64,000 bases of DNA from positions 417,001-481,000 of the forward strand of contig NC_134889.1 of NCBI RefSeq assembly GCF_041734735.1. The letters run 5' to 3'. Both the position numbers and the translations under genes were made by a program. Below are positions 45,830 through 56,634 of the stretch, piece after piece. The stretch comes from Babylonia areolata. Lineage: Eukaryota > Mollusca > Gastropoda > Neogastropoda > Buccinidae. The notes under the pieces are model-generated. The model was not told the DNA's origin. It did not search any database and worked only from the letters and a program-made list of their open reading frames with translations. Each line of letters starts with the position of its first letter. The first letter of the stretch is position 1.

Positions 45830-46014
45830 ATGCGCTGCGGGGAGGAAGTGACGCGGAGCGGTTCCCGGGCCGCAGCAGTGTCGGTAGAGGGCGCTCTGGT
45901 GCTGCTCCTCTACCTGTCGCTCCTGTCAGAGCTTCTCTTCGTCGCCAGGGGGCGCTACCCGGGCTGTAGGAACCGCAACTCCAATAGGCGCTTTTATCGA
46001 GCGGCCGTTCACAC
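45830..46014 (+). CDS. Candidate first exon of a secreted or signal-anchored protein
   Basis: ATG at 45830 in favourable context (accATGc) opens 61 codons plus two bases before donor ACAC|GTCAGT. The protein starts MRCGEEVTRSGSRAAAVSVE, then a hydrophobic stretch ALVLLLYLSLLSELLFVA (residues 22-39), then RGRYPGCRNRNSNRRFYRAA. The hydrophobic segment fits a signal peptide or signal anchor. Joining to the acceptor at 50371 keeps phase (AC|A gives Thr) and continues with SKRYSRPYPEKKRIRSL. The GC-rich, CpG-rich composition resembles the other coding exons of the window. No family is recognised with confidence. An alternative is an internal exon starting after one of the CGCAG/CAGCAG sequences near 45875. 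Confidence 0.4.
45945..45957. promoter_or_regulatory. CTCF-like motif CCAGGGGGCGCTA
   Basis: CCAGGGGGCGCTA is identical to the vertebrate/fly CTCF core. A second, weaker AGAGGGCGCTCT lies at 45886-45897. Both sit inside the candidate coding exon, so they may be fortuitous. Confidence 0.3.
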
Positions 46015-46034
46015 GTCAGTCAGTCTGTCTGTCT

Positions 46035-46380
46035 GTCTGCACCCCCCCCCCCCCCCGGGCCACCCCCCCCCCCCCTCTCTCTCTCTCTCCCGCTTCCTCC
46101 CCACCTCTTACTCTTCCGCACCTCGTTTGGCGATCGTCTTCTTTCATGTACACACCCATGTACACATGTACACACCTATATACACATGTACATACACACC
46201 CATATACACATGAACACACCTATATACACATGTACACAAGTACGAATTGATTGTGCGTGTGTGTGTGTTCGTTCGTTCTTTAGTTTAGCGTCTTTTCACT
46301 ATCAGTGATATTAGACTATTAAAAACAACAACAACAAAAAACAAAAACAAAAAAGCCAGGGGATGGGGGACGGGGAAAGA

Positions 46381-46419
<39 letters not shown>

Positions 46420-46494
46420 CAGTTTCCTGGCACTTGTGGCCGGATACAAACAACATGGATTGATTTGCTTCCTTTTTGTCCCTCCGTCCATAGA
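46035..46494. other. Intron with microsatellites
   Basis: TCTG repeats, C-runs at 46040-46075, CT repeats, a TACACATGTACACACCTATA tract at 46145-46230 and (GT)n at 46382-46413. It lies in the proposed intron of the 45830 gene. Confidence 0.7.
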
Positions 46495-47030
46495 TTCTCT
46501 CCCTTTATCTCCCTCCGTCCATTGATTCTCTCCCTTTATCTCCCTCCGTCCATTGATTCTCTCCCTTTATCTCCCTCCGTCCATAGATTCTCTCCCTTTA
46601 TCTCCCTACTCCCATAGATTATGTCCCTGTATCTCCCTACTTCTCTCCCTTTATCTCCCTACTCCCATAGATTATTTCCCTGTATCTCCATGCTTCCATT
46701 GATTATCTCCCTGTATCTCCCTACTCCCATAGATTATCTCCCTGTATCTCCATGCTTCCATTTATTATCTCCCTGTATCTCCCTACTCCCATAGATTATT
46801 TCCCTGTATCTCCATGCTTCCATTGATTATCTCCCTGTATCTCCCTACTCCCATAGATTATTTCCCTGTATCTCCATGCTTCCATTGATTATCTCCCTGT
46901 ATCTCCCTACTCACATAGATTATCTCCCTGTATCTCCATGCTTCCATTTATTATCTCCCTGTATCTCCCTTCTTCCATAGATTCTCTCCCTGTATCTCTT
47001 TACTCCCCTAGATTCTTTCCCTGTATGTCA
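46495..47030. repeat. ~30 bp minisatellite, block 1
   Basis: Units of ATTGATTATCTCCCTGTATC plus TCCCTACTTCC and variants (TCCGTCC, TCCATGCTTCC). The same unit family forms a larger block at 48125-50320, separated by 1.1 kb of non-repetitive DNA. Confidence 0.95.
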
Positions 47031-48124
47031 TGACACCAAGTTGGTTGTCATACGGCTTGTTGTAAAGGTCAGATTTCCTGTATGGTGTGGCTGTGTTACT
47101 GTATTCATTTGAACTTGATGTTTGGAGGAAGGCTCGTGATGCATGTGTCTTTAGGCGCTGAGGTGATTATGTGTTCACGAGTTGTTGGGTTGTGAAGTGC
47201 ACCAAAATTCTTGCCACTTGCCTCTCTGCGCACAGCTGAACTGGTCACAGGAGTGACCTGGGAAAAAACAGACCTTGAGTCATTGAACAGACAGTTTCCA
47301 TTCTGAGAGAGAATGTGAGACATAGCCTTGTTGAACTGTGGAGGTTCAGGGAAGTTTCAGTTTCAGTAGCTCAAGGAGGCGTCACTGCGTTCGGACAAAT
47401 CCATATACGCTACACCACATCTGCCAAGCAGATGCCTGACCAGCAGCGTAACCCAGTCAGGGAAGCTGATTTGAAGTTCTGGTGAGTCAGTAATTTCGCG
47501 TTTGGTAATGCGAAATTCGGTGACATCGTTTAATCTAAATTTCGTGAATTTCGATATTGTTTTTTTTGTTTTTTTTTTTTTGGTTTTGTGTGTGTGTGTG
47601 TTTTTGTGTGTGGTTTTTGTTTGTTTTTTGGTTGTTTTTTTCCATTTACGTTTCTGAGCACTGGTTCAGTAAAACGAGAATGGCGACGCAAGGCATGTGG
47701 TTACTATTTTTACTTGTTTGATTTAACTACAGTTAGGTTCTGAGGATGTTTCAGGATCCTCAGCGCCTGGCCGGTTTTCGGACGAAAATGTTAGGCTGAA
47801 AAATCGCCCACCGAAAGCTTAAAGATGTTTGGGAAGCACCAACTGACAACACAGTCGTGAAAAGAAACCAATGAAAATTATGATTTAAAAACTTTAACGG
47901 GAAGTGTATGGGAGAATATAAAGTACTGTGCTTTTTTGGATTGGACTTTAAATATTATTTATCTCTGGAGGGAAAATGTGAACATAATTGTTTATTTTTC
48001 TTTGAATTATTAATAATCAGAGAGGAGTGTCTTTACGTTATGTTATTTATCCCTGGGTAAGAGTGACGTCAGAATGCGATTGTTGTGTGCGAGTCGTGTG
48101 AGCTTGAGTTGAGTGAATGCGGCA
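47031..48124. other. Unique spacer between two blocks of one minisatellite
   Basis: Includes a SINE fragment (47352-47455) and a T/GT-rich tract (47555-47640). No protein-like frame is visible. Confidence 0.6.
47352..47455 (-). mobile_element. SINE family A fragment (3' end)
   Basis: TTTCAGTAGCTCAAGGAGGC, ACTGCGTTCGGACAAATCCA and TACACCACATCTGCCAAGCA match the 3' portion of family A. The copy stops at AGCGTAACCCAG, so the core and tRNA head are missing. Confidence 0.8.
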
Positions 48125-50320
48125 GTATGACACTATCTCCCTACTTCCATTGGTTCTCTCCCTGTATCTCCCTACTTCAATTATCTCCCTGTATCTCCCT
48201 ACTTCATTGGTTCTCTCCCTGTATCTCCCTACTTCATTGGTTCTCTCCCTGTATCTCCCTACTTCCATTGGTTCTCTCCCTGTATCTCCCTACTTCAATT
48301 GATTATATCCCTGTATCTCCCTACTTCCATTGGTTCTTTCCCTGTATCTCCCTACTTCATTGGTTCTCTCCCTGTATCTCCCTACTTCAATTATCTCCCT
48401 GTATCTCCCTACTTCATTGGTTCTCTCCCTGTATCTCCCTACTCCATTGGTTCTCTCCCTGTATCTCCCTACTCCATTGGTTCTCTCCCTGTATCTCCCT
48501 ACTTCATTGGTTCTCTCCCTGTATCTCCCTACTCCATTGGTTCTCTCCCTGTATCTCCCTACTCCATTGGTTCTCTCCCTGTATCTCCCTACTTCCATTG
48601 GTTCTCTCCTTGTATCTCCCTACTTCCATTGGTTCTCTCCCTGTATCTCCCTACTTCCATTGGTTCTCTCCCTGTATCTCCCTACTTCCATTGGTTCTCT
48701 CCCTGTATCTCCCTACTTCATTGGTTCTCTCCCTGTATCTCCCTACTTCCATTGGTTCTCTCCCTGTATCTCCCTACTTCCATTGATTATCTCCCTGTAT
48801 CTCCCTACTTCCATTGGTTCTCTCCCTGTATCTCCCTACTTCATTGGTTCTCTCCCTGTATCTCCCTACTTCCATTGGTTCTCTCCCTGTATCTCCCTAC
48901 TACATTGGTTATCTCCCTGTATCTCCCTACTTCCATTGATTATCTCCCTGTATCTCCCTACTTCATTGGTTCTCTCCCTGTATCTCCCTACTTCATTGGT
49001 TCTCTCCCTGTATCTCCCTACTTCCATTGATTATATCTCCCTGTATCTCCCTACTTCCATTGGTTCTCTCCCTGTATCTCCCTACTTCAATTATCTCCCT
49101 GTATCTCCCTACTTCATTGGTTCTCTCCCTGTATCTCCCTACTTCCATTGGTTCTCTCCTTGTATCTCCCTACTTCCATTGATTATCTCCCTGTATGTCC
49201 CTACTTCATTGGTTCTCTCCCTGTATCTCCCTACTTCCATTGATTATCTCCCTGTATGTCCCTACTTCATTGGTTCTCTCCCTGTATCTCCCTACTTCCA
49301 TTGATTATCTCCCTGTATCTCCCTACTTCATTGGTTCTCTCCCTGTATCTCCCTACTTCATTGGTTCTCTCCCTGTATCTCCCTACTTCATTGGTTCTCT
49401 CCCTGTATCTCCCTACTTCAATTGATTATCTCCCTGTATCTCCCTACTTCATTGGTTCTCTCCCTGTATCTCCCTACTTCCATTGGTTCTCTCCCTGTAT
49501 CTCCCTACTTCATTGGTTCTCTCCCTGTATCTCCCTACTTCCATTGATTATATCTCCCTGTACCTCCGTACTCCCATAGATTATCTCCCTGTATCTCCCT
49601 ACTTCCATTGATTATATCTCCTTGTATCTCCGTACTCCCATAGACTATCTCCCTGTATCTCCGTACTCCCATAGACTATCTCCCTGTATCTCCCTACTTC
49701 CATTGATTATATCTCCCTGTACCTCCGTACTCCCATAGATTATCTCCCTGTATCTCCCTACTTCCATTGATTATATCTCCTTGTATCTCCGTACTCCCAT
49801 AAATTATCTCCCTGTATCTCCGTACTCCCATAGATTATCTCCCTGTATCTCCCTACTCCCATAGATTATCTCCCTGTATCTCCGTACTCCCATAGATTAT
49901 CTCCCTGTATCTCCGTACTCCCATAGATTATCTCCCTGTATCTCCGTACTCCCATAGATTATCTCCCTCTATCTCCGTACTCCCATAGATTATCTCCCTG
50001 TATCTTCGTACTGGCATTGATTCTCTCCCTGTATCTCCGTACTCCCATAGATTATCTCCCTGTATCTCCGTACTCCCATAGATTATCTCCCTGTATCTCC
50101 GTACTCCCATAGATTATCTCCATCTCCGTACTCCCATAGATTATCTCCCTGTATCTTCGTACTCGCATTGATTCTCTCCCTGTATCTCCCTACTACCATT
50201 CTCTCCCTGTATCTCCCTAGTTCCTTTGATTATCTCCCTGTATCTCTTTACTCCCATAGATTCTCTCCCTGTCTCTCCCTTCTTCCATTATCTCCCTGTA
50301 TCTCTTTACCCCCCGCCCCC
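48125..50320. repeat. ~30 bp minisatellite, block 2
   Basis: About 2.2 kb of TTCCATTGGTTCTCTCCCTG plus TATCTCCCTAC. Zones of variants are TTGGTTCTCTCC (to about 49550) and then CCCATAGATTATCTCC (to 50160). The 324-residue Ser/Leu/Pro/Tyr frame is a repeat artefact. The array lies within the proposed intron and ends about 50 bp before the acceptor at 50371. Confidence 0.97.
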
Positions 50321-50371
50321 TCCTCTTTTTTCAAGATGACTCTATTTTTCTTTCTTTTTCTTTTTTTCCAG

Positions 50372-50564
50372 AAGTAAGCGCTACAGCAGGCCCTACCCAG
50401 AAAAGAAACGGATTCGCTCATTGGACACCCTGTGGCGCCGGATGCAGAAAGCGACCAATCAGATGCGTCTGGTGAACCTGCGGCACCACGTGATCACCAA
50501 GCTGATGATGGAGGCCCGCATGCAGGCACGGCAGCGGGAGAGGGAGAGACAGCAACACAAAAAG
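50372..50564 (+). CDS. Coding exon: basic, dibasic-rich helical segment
   Basis: Acceptor TCTTTTTTTCCAG ends at 50371 and donor AAAAG|GTGAGG follows 50564. One base completes the preceding codon, then 64 codons follow: SKRYSRPYPEKKRIRSLDTL, WRRMQKATNQMRLVNLRHHV, ITKLMMEARMQARQRERERQ and QHKK. Strong splice sites, GC-rich third positions and an open frame make this a credible exon. KR, KKR and RR pairs could be prohormone-convertase sites. The stretch VITKLMMEARMQARQRERER is predicted helical and has faint spacing similarity to ITDMLLTEQIRERQRYLADL of Aplysia egg-laying hormone (CRF/DH44 superfamily). That is a hypothesis only; a membrane protein with a basic coiled-coil tail is the alternative. 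Confidence 0.6.
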
Positions 50565-50574
50565 GTGAGGCACC

Positions 50575-51010
50575 TGGCCGCCACCTCCTGACCTTGACCT
50601 CTGACTCGTGTCACATGTCAACATGTATCTCACCTCCAGACCTTGACCTCTGACCCGTGTCAACATGTATCTCGCCTCAGATCTTGACCTCTGACCCATG
50701 CCACATGTCAACATGTATCTCACCTCCAGACCTTGACCTCTGACCCGTGTCAACATGTATCTCGCCTCAGATCTTACCTCTGACCTATGCCACATGTCAA
50801 CATGTATCTCACCTCCAGACCTTGACCTCTGACCCGTGTCAACAGGTTTCTCGCCTCAGATCCTGACCTCTGACCCGTGTCACATGTCAGCATGTATCTC
50901 ACCTCCAGATCTTGACCTCTGACCCATGTCAACATGTATCTCGCCTCAGATCCTAACCTCTGACCCGTGTTACATGTCAACATGTATCTCCAGATCCTGA
51001 CCTCTGACCT
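50575..51010. repeat. Minisatellite after the exon donor
   Basis: Alternating units of ACCTTGACCTCTGACCCGTG, TCAACATGTATCTCGCCTCA and GATC, or ATGTATCTCACCTCCAG, about 90 bp per pair. It starts about ten bases after the donor of the 50372 exon. CACCTCCAG joints are acceptor-like. Confidence 0.93.
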
Positions 51011-51054
51011 GCTGTGTAGCGTACCGTATCTAACCCCACCTGTCTGTACCCCAG

Positions 51055-51495
51055 GCAGAGAAATCCCTTCTCACAAAATGTAAACAACGCAGCACAACAC
51101 AGCACAACGCAGCACAACACAGCACAGCACAGCACAACGCAGCACAACACAGCACAACGCAGCACAACACAGCACAGCACAGCACAACGCAGCACAACGC
51201 AGCACAACACAGCACAACGCAGCACAACGCAGCACAACGCAGCACAACGCAGCACAACACAGCCCCTGACTTGCTGGCAAGGCAAAGTGTGCGGGCAGGG
51301 CGGGACTCCTGTGGCGGGGTGTCTGACGGCGCCGTTAACAGGTCTACGGCCTGTGGACTGTCGTCAACCGTGACATTGAAAGATTTGTTATTCCTTGGTG
51401 GTTTAGATAAGGAATGTGTGTGTGTGTGTGTGTGTTTGGGGGGTGTGTGTGTGTGTGTTTGGGGGGTGTGTGTGTGCACGCGTGTGTGCGATTGA
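51055..51495 (+). CDS. Possible third exon (AEKSLLTKCKQ...), low confidence
   Basis: CACCTGTCTGTACCCCAG is a good acceptor ending at 51054. The phase-0 frame, which is the phase left by the 50372 exon, reads AEKSLLTKCKQR and then stays open through the T-free GCACAAC repeat and on to TGA near 51493-51495. Openness across the repeat is uninformative because it lacks T, and the final part is a GT microsatellite (VCVCVC). At most the first dozen or so codons look plausible, perhaps with a donor at AAAAT|GTAAAC. Confidence 0.2.
   Translation, partial: AEKSLLTKCKQRSTTQHNAAQHSTAQHNAAQHSTTQHNTAQHSTTQHNAAQHSTTQHNAAQRSTTQHNTAPDLLARQSVRAGRDSCGGVSDGAVNRSTACGLSSTVTLKDLLFLGGLDKECVCVCVCLGGVCVCVWGVCVCTRVCD
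51085..51262. repeat. GCAGCACAACACA pentamer-type repeat
   Basis: Reiterated GCACAAC, GCAGCACAAC and ACAGCAC units without any T. The minus strand reads as Cys/Val/Leu-rich frames (artefact). Confidence 0.95.
51411..51485. repeat. (GT)n with GGGGGG interruptions
   Basis: GT runs separated twice by TTTGGGGGGT. Confidence 0.93.
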
Positions 51496-51679
51496 AATGT
51501 GACCTGAAACTGTCTGCCATGTTATCTGTTTGTCTGCTAGTTTGGCTGCTGGATTGAATTAAAGCGGAATTAGTCTTAGAAAAAAATAGCAAAAGGCAAA
51601 ACTTAATCCTCCAGTCAATACTGTGTGCCTGGGTTCGCGTGTATATGGGTGTGTGCATGAAAGAGAAATCGATCGGCCG

Positions 51680-51762
<83 letters not shown>

Positions 51763-51765
51763 GGA
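51680..51765. repeat. (CA)n microsatellite
   Basis: Nearly pure CA run of about 85 bp. Flanks contain a duplicated GTGTATATGGGTGTGTGCAT-like segment (51640 and 51790). 51486-51679 is unique. Confidence 0.96.
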
Positions 51766-51920
51766 ATCAATACATACTTGTGTACGTGTGTACATGGGTG
51801 TGTGCAAAAGAGAATGATCGACCAAACAAGATGCGGAGGAGACAGGCAGACAGAGACAGAAACGGAGATAGACAGAGAAAGATAGTGAGATAGAAGAGGA
51901 ATAGGTATGAATGAATAACA

Positions 51921-54900
51921 AGAGGAAGGTGACAGACGTTTATCTGTCAAAGCAATGCCTGTGGAGGTCTGGTGTCCAAGTCCGATCTCTCCCTTCCACC
52001 CACGTCTGACTGGGAATCCAACTTGGCGTGTGGTCACTGTACGACACGATAAACCAGGTGTGTAGCACCAACTTGACGTGTAGTCACTGTACGACACGAT
52101 AAACCAGGTCCCGTGTGTAGCACCAACTTGGCGTGTGGTCGCTGTACGACACGATAAACCAGGTCCCGTGTGTAGCACCAACTTGGTGTGTAGTCACTGT
52201 ACGACACGATAAACCAGGTGTGTAGCACCAACTTGGCGTGTGGTCACTGTACGACACGATAAACCAGGTGTGTAGCACTTACTTGGCGTGTGGTCACTGT
52301 ACGACACGATAAACCAGGTGTGTAGCACTTACTTGGCGTGTGGTCACTGTACGACACGATAAACCAGGTCCCGTGTGCAGCACCAACTTGGTGTGTAGTC
52401 ATTGTACGACACGATAAACCAGGTCCCGTGTACAGCACCAACTTGACGTGTAGTCACTGTACGACACGATAAACCAGGTCCCGTGTACAGCACCAACTTG
52501 GTGTGTAGTCACTGTACGACACGATAAACCAGGTCCCGTGTACAGCACCAACTTGGTGTGTAGTCACTGTACGACACGATAAACCAGGTCCCGTGTACAG
52601 CACCAGCTTGACGTGTAGTCACTGTACGACACGATAAACCAGGTCCCGTGTACAGCACCAGCTTGACGTGTAGTCACTGTACGACACGATAAACCAGGTC
52701 CCGTGTACAGCACCAGCTTGGTGTGTAGTCACTGTACGACACGATAAACCAGGTGTGTAGCACCAACTTGGTGTGTAGTCACTGTACGACACGATAAACC
52801 AGGTGTGCAGCACCAACTTGACGTGTAGTCACTGTACGACACGATAAACCAGGTCCCGTGTACAGCACCAACTTGGTGTGTAGTCACTGTACGACACGAT
52901 AAACCAGGTCCCGTGTGTAGCACCAACTTGACGTGTAGTCACTGTACGACACGATAAACCAGGTGTGTAGCACCAACTTGACGTGTAGTCACTGTACGAC
53001 ACGATAAACCAGGTGTGTAGCACCAACTTGGCGTGTGGTCACTGTACGACACGATAAACCAGGTCCCGTGTGCAGCACCAACTTGGTGTGTAGTCATTGT
53101 ACGACACGATAAACCAGGTCCCGTGTACAGCACCAACTTGACGTGTAGTCACTGTACGACACGATAAACCAGGTCCCGTGTACAACACCAACTTGACGTG
53201 TAGTCACTGTACGACACGATAAACCAGGTCCCGTGTACAGCACCAACTTGACGTGTAGTCACTGTACGACACGATAAACCAGGTCCCGTGTACAGCACCA
53301 ACTTGACGTGTAGTCACTGTACGACACGATAAACCAGGTCCCGTGTACAGCACCAACTTGGTGTGTAGTCACTGTACGACACGATAAACCAGGTGTGCAG
53401 CACCAACTTGACGTGTAGTCACTGTACGTAAACCAGGTCCCGTGTACAGCACCAACTTGACGTGTAGTCACTGTACGACACGATAAACCAGGTCCCGTGT
53501 ACAGCACCAACTTGGTGTGTAGTCACTGTACGACACGATAAACCAGGTCCCGTGTGCAGCACCAACTTGGTGTGTAGTCACTGTACGACACGATAAACCA
53601 GGTGTGTAGCCAACTTGACGTGTAGTCACTGTACGACACGATAAACCAGGTGTACAGCACCAACTTGGTGTGTAGTCACTGTACGACACGATAAACCAGG
53701 TGTGTAGTACCAACTTGACGTGTGGTCACTGTACGACACGATAAACCAGGTCCCGTGTACATCACCAACTTGACGTGTAGTCACTGTACGACACGATAAA
53801 CCAGGTCCCGTGTACAGCACCAACTTGGTGTGTAGTCACTGTACGACACGATAAACCAGGTGTGCAGCACCAACTTGACGTGTAGTCACTGTACGTAAAC
53901 CAGGTCCCGTGTACATCACCAACTTGACGTGTAGTCACTGTACGACACGATAAACCAGGTGTGCAGCACCAACTTGACGTGTAGTCACTGTACGACACGA
54001 TAAACCAGGTCCCGTGTACATCACCAACTTGACGTGTAGTCACTGTACGACACGATAAACCAGGTCCCGTGTGCAGCACCAACTTGGTGTGTAGTCACTG
54101 TACGACACGATAAACCAGGTGTGTAGTACCAACTTGACGTGTGGTCACTGTACGACACGATAAACCAGGTCCCGTGTACAGCACCAACTTGACGTGTGGT
54201 CACTGTACGACACGATAAACCAGGTCCCGTGTGCAGCACCAACTTGGTGTGTAGTCACTGTACGACACGATAAACCAGGTCCCGTGTGTAGCACCAACTT
54301 GACGTGTAGTCACTGTACGACACGATAAACCAGGTGTACAGCACCAACTTGGTGTGTAGTCACTGTACGACACGATAAACCAGGTGTGTAGTACCAACTT
54401 GACGTGTGGTCACTGTACGACACGATAAACCAGGTCCCGTGTACATCACCAACTTGACGTGTAGTCACTGTACGACACGATAAACCAGGTCCCGTGTACA
54501 GCACCAACTTGGTGTGTAGTCACTGTACGACACGATAAACCAGGTCCCGTGTACAGCACCAACTTGACGTGTAGTCACTGTACGACACGATAAACCAGGT
54601 GTGTAGTACCAACTTGACGTGTAGTCACTGTACGACACGATAAACCAGGTCCCGTGTACAGCACCAACTTGGTGTGTAGTCACTGTACGACACGATAAAC
54701 CAGGTGTGCAGCACCAACTTGACGTGTAGTCACTGTACGTAAACCAGGTCCCGTGTACAGCACCAACTTGGTGCACAGAAAAAGAACCCATAACAACGAT
54801 CCAGTGTTTCCTTTGGCAACACTTTGTAGAGAAATCCACTCTGATCAGTAAACACATATATTGGCATGCACTCAAGGTGTGAATAGCGCGTTGGGTGCAG

Positions 54901-54955
54901 TAGCGCATATGGATTTGTTCGAACGCAGTGACGCCTTCTTTAGAAATTGAAACTG
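51921..54955 (+). mobile_element. SINE family A copy split by an internal minisatellite
   Basis: The left end 51921-52020 aligns by eye to the family A tRNA head and post-head region: AGGAAGGTGACAGACG, GGTCTGGTGTCCAAGTCCGA (decayed B box) and TCTCCC. The right end 54775-54955 matches the family A 3' half in the same orientation: CACAGAAAAAGAACCCATAA, CAGTAGCGCATATGGATTTG and TTCGAACGCAGTGACGCCTT. Between them the core segment is amplified into about 2.75 kb of tandem repeat. The total span is about 3.0 kb against about 350 bp for normal copies. Confidence 0.8.
52020..54775 (+). repeat. 55/50 bp minisatellite derived from a SINE core
   Basis: About 50 units of CACCAACTTGACGTGTAGTC, ACTGTACGACACGATAAACC and AGGTCCCGTGTACAG. 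A 50 bp variant lacks CCCGT and a few units lack ACACGAT. The reverse complement (GGGACCTGGTTTATCGTGTC) matches the SINE core GGGACCTCGGTTTATCGTCT found at 37690 and the related 16538 copy. The multiple 65-residue frames are artefacts. Confidence 0.95.
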
Positions 54956-55021
54956 ATAAAGAAAAGTTGAAAACTATTTAAATACTATTTAACACAAATT
55001 TCGAAAACGTTGTTGTTCTTA

Positions 55022-55270
55022 TGTTGATGTTGTGGTGGTGGTAGTGGTGGTTGATGTTGTCGATGTTGATGCTGATGTTGGGGTTGTTGATGTTGTTCAT
55101 GTTGCTGTTGTTGATGTTGTTGATATTGTTGTTCATGTTGCTGTTGTTGATGCTGCTGCTGCTCTTGTTGGTGTCGTTTTTGGTGTCGTTGTTGGTGTCG
55201 TTGTTGGTGTTGCTCTTGTCGGTGATGTTGGTGATGTTGCTGTTGTTGTTCATGTGGCTGTTGATGTGCA
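55022..55270. repeat. TGTTGATGTTGT-type trinucleotide-rich tract
   Basis: Interrupted TTG/GTT/GAT triplets with a GGTGTCGTTGTTGGTGTCGT sub-repeat. 55271-55424 is unique. Confidence 0.9.
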
Positions 55271-55424
55271 TATCATAATTTATGTACGACCTGCAGATCC
55301 AAGGAGGGATGGTAAAGGGGAATAATTCTTCAAGTCCTGTAAACATGTCTACACTGGGTGTTCATCCCCTTGAAATCTGTCTGTCTGTCTCTGTCTCTCT
55401 AATCCCCTCTGCCTGCCTTTAGTT

Positions 55425-56055
55425 CAGTGTATGTCAGTGTGGAGGGCAGGGAATGTCAGAGTGTCAGTGTGGAGGACAGGGAACGTGTCAGTGTGAACAG
55501 GGAATGTATGTCAGTGTGGAGGACAGGGAACGTGTGTCAGTGTGGGGGACAGGGAACGTGTCAGTGTGGGGGGACAGGGAACGTGTGTCAGTGTGGGGGA
55601 CAGGGAACGTGTCAGTGTGGAGGACAGGGAACGTGTGTCAGTGTGGGGGACAGGGAACGTGTGTCAGTGTGGTGGACAGGGAACGTGTCAGTGTGGATGG
55701 TAGAGAACGTGTCAGTGTGGAGGACAGGCAATGTAAGTGTATGTCAGTGTGGAGGGCAGGGAACGTGTCAGTGTGGAGGGCAGAGAACGTCTCTGTGTGG
55801 AGGACAGGGGATGTCAGTGTATATCAGTGTGGAGGACAGGGAACGTGTCAGTGTATGTCAGTGTGGAGGACAGGGAACTTGTCAGTGTATGTCAGTGTGG
55901 AGGACAGGGAACGTGTCAGTGTGGAGGACAGGGAACGTGTCAGTGTATGTCAGTGTGGAGGACAGGGAACGTGTCAGTGTATGTCAGTGTTGAGGACAGG
56001 GAACGTGTCAGTGTGGAGGACAGGGAACGTGTCAGTTTGGGGGACAGGGAATGTG
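55425..56055. repeat. 24 bp minisatellite
   Basis: Units of GTGTCAGTGTGGAGGACAGG plus GAAC, with TATGTCAGT insertions. It begins right after CTGCCTTTAG, an acceptor-like sequence, but no exon is supported. Confidence 0.95.
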
Positions 56056-56057
56056 CG

Positions 56058-56058
<1 letters not shown>

Positions 56059-56125
<67 letters not shown>
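56059..56125. repeat. (CA)n microsatellite
   Basis: Pure CA run adjoining a SINE fragment. Confidence 0.97.
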
Positions 56126-56245
56126 ATGCATGCACTCAAGACCTGAAAAAGCGCGTTGGAAAATGTTGTTGGTCTGGCATCTGCCGAGCAGATGAGGTGC
56201 AGCGTATATGGATTTGTCCGAACGCGGGGAATGCCACCTTCCTCC
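56126..56245 (+). mobile_element. SINE family A 3' fragment
   Basis: TGCATGCACTCAAGACCTGA, GCATCTGCCGAGCAGATGAG and GTATATGGATTTGTCCGAAC match the 3' half of family A in plus orientation. The 5' part is missing and replaced by the CA run. Confidence 0.75.
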
Positions 56246-56634
56246 TTGCACTCCCCTCTATGCCATGTCACGTGATGCCATGTCACGTGATCGTTGCTTT
56301 GGATGGACGGTGTTTTACGTGGAGGAGACGATGCGCAATGCATTCTTTGTTCCTCCCGGCACTGCTGCGGCTGGTGTGTGTGTGTGTGTGGAGGTGGTGG
56401 GAGGTATGCGACGGTGGGGTGGGGGGGAGGTGAGAGCTGTGTGTGTGTGCCCGCCATCACACATCACAAACACACACACACACACACACACACTCCTCAC
56501 AAAGCCTACCCACCTTCCTCTCTGCCTTTGTTCTTTCCGCTCGCGGTGAGCGGTGTGTACGTATGGTGATCAAGTCGCCGCAAAAGTTGAAACATTGATT
56601 TTCTTTTCTCGTGAACACTGACCTTCTGCAAGAG
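56246..56634. other. Unique sequence with short microsatellites
   Basis: Contains a duplicated CCATGTCACGTGAT (with CACGTG E-boxes) near 56262-56290, GT and GGTGG tracts, and CA repeats at 56470-56492. No gene is seen. Confidence 0.55.

Noticed and set aside
52020-54775. CRISPR-like array of regular repeats
   Set aside because: Units are contiguous without unique spacers, derive from a SINE core and lie in a eukaryotic genome.
55425-56195. Cys/Gly/Val-rich frames resembling EGF-like repeats
   Set aside because: The Cys spacing comes from a 24 bp unit (VSVWRTGN/CQCGGQGT), there is no EGF consensus, and the frame continues into a CA microsatellite.
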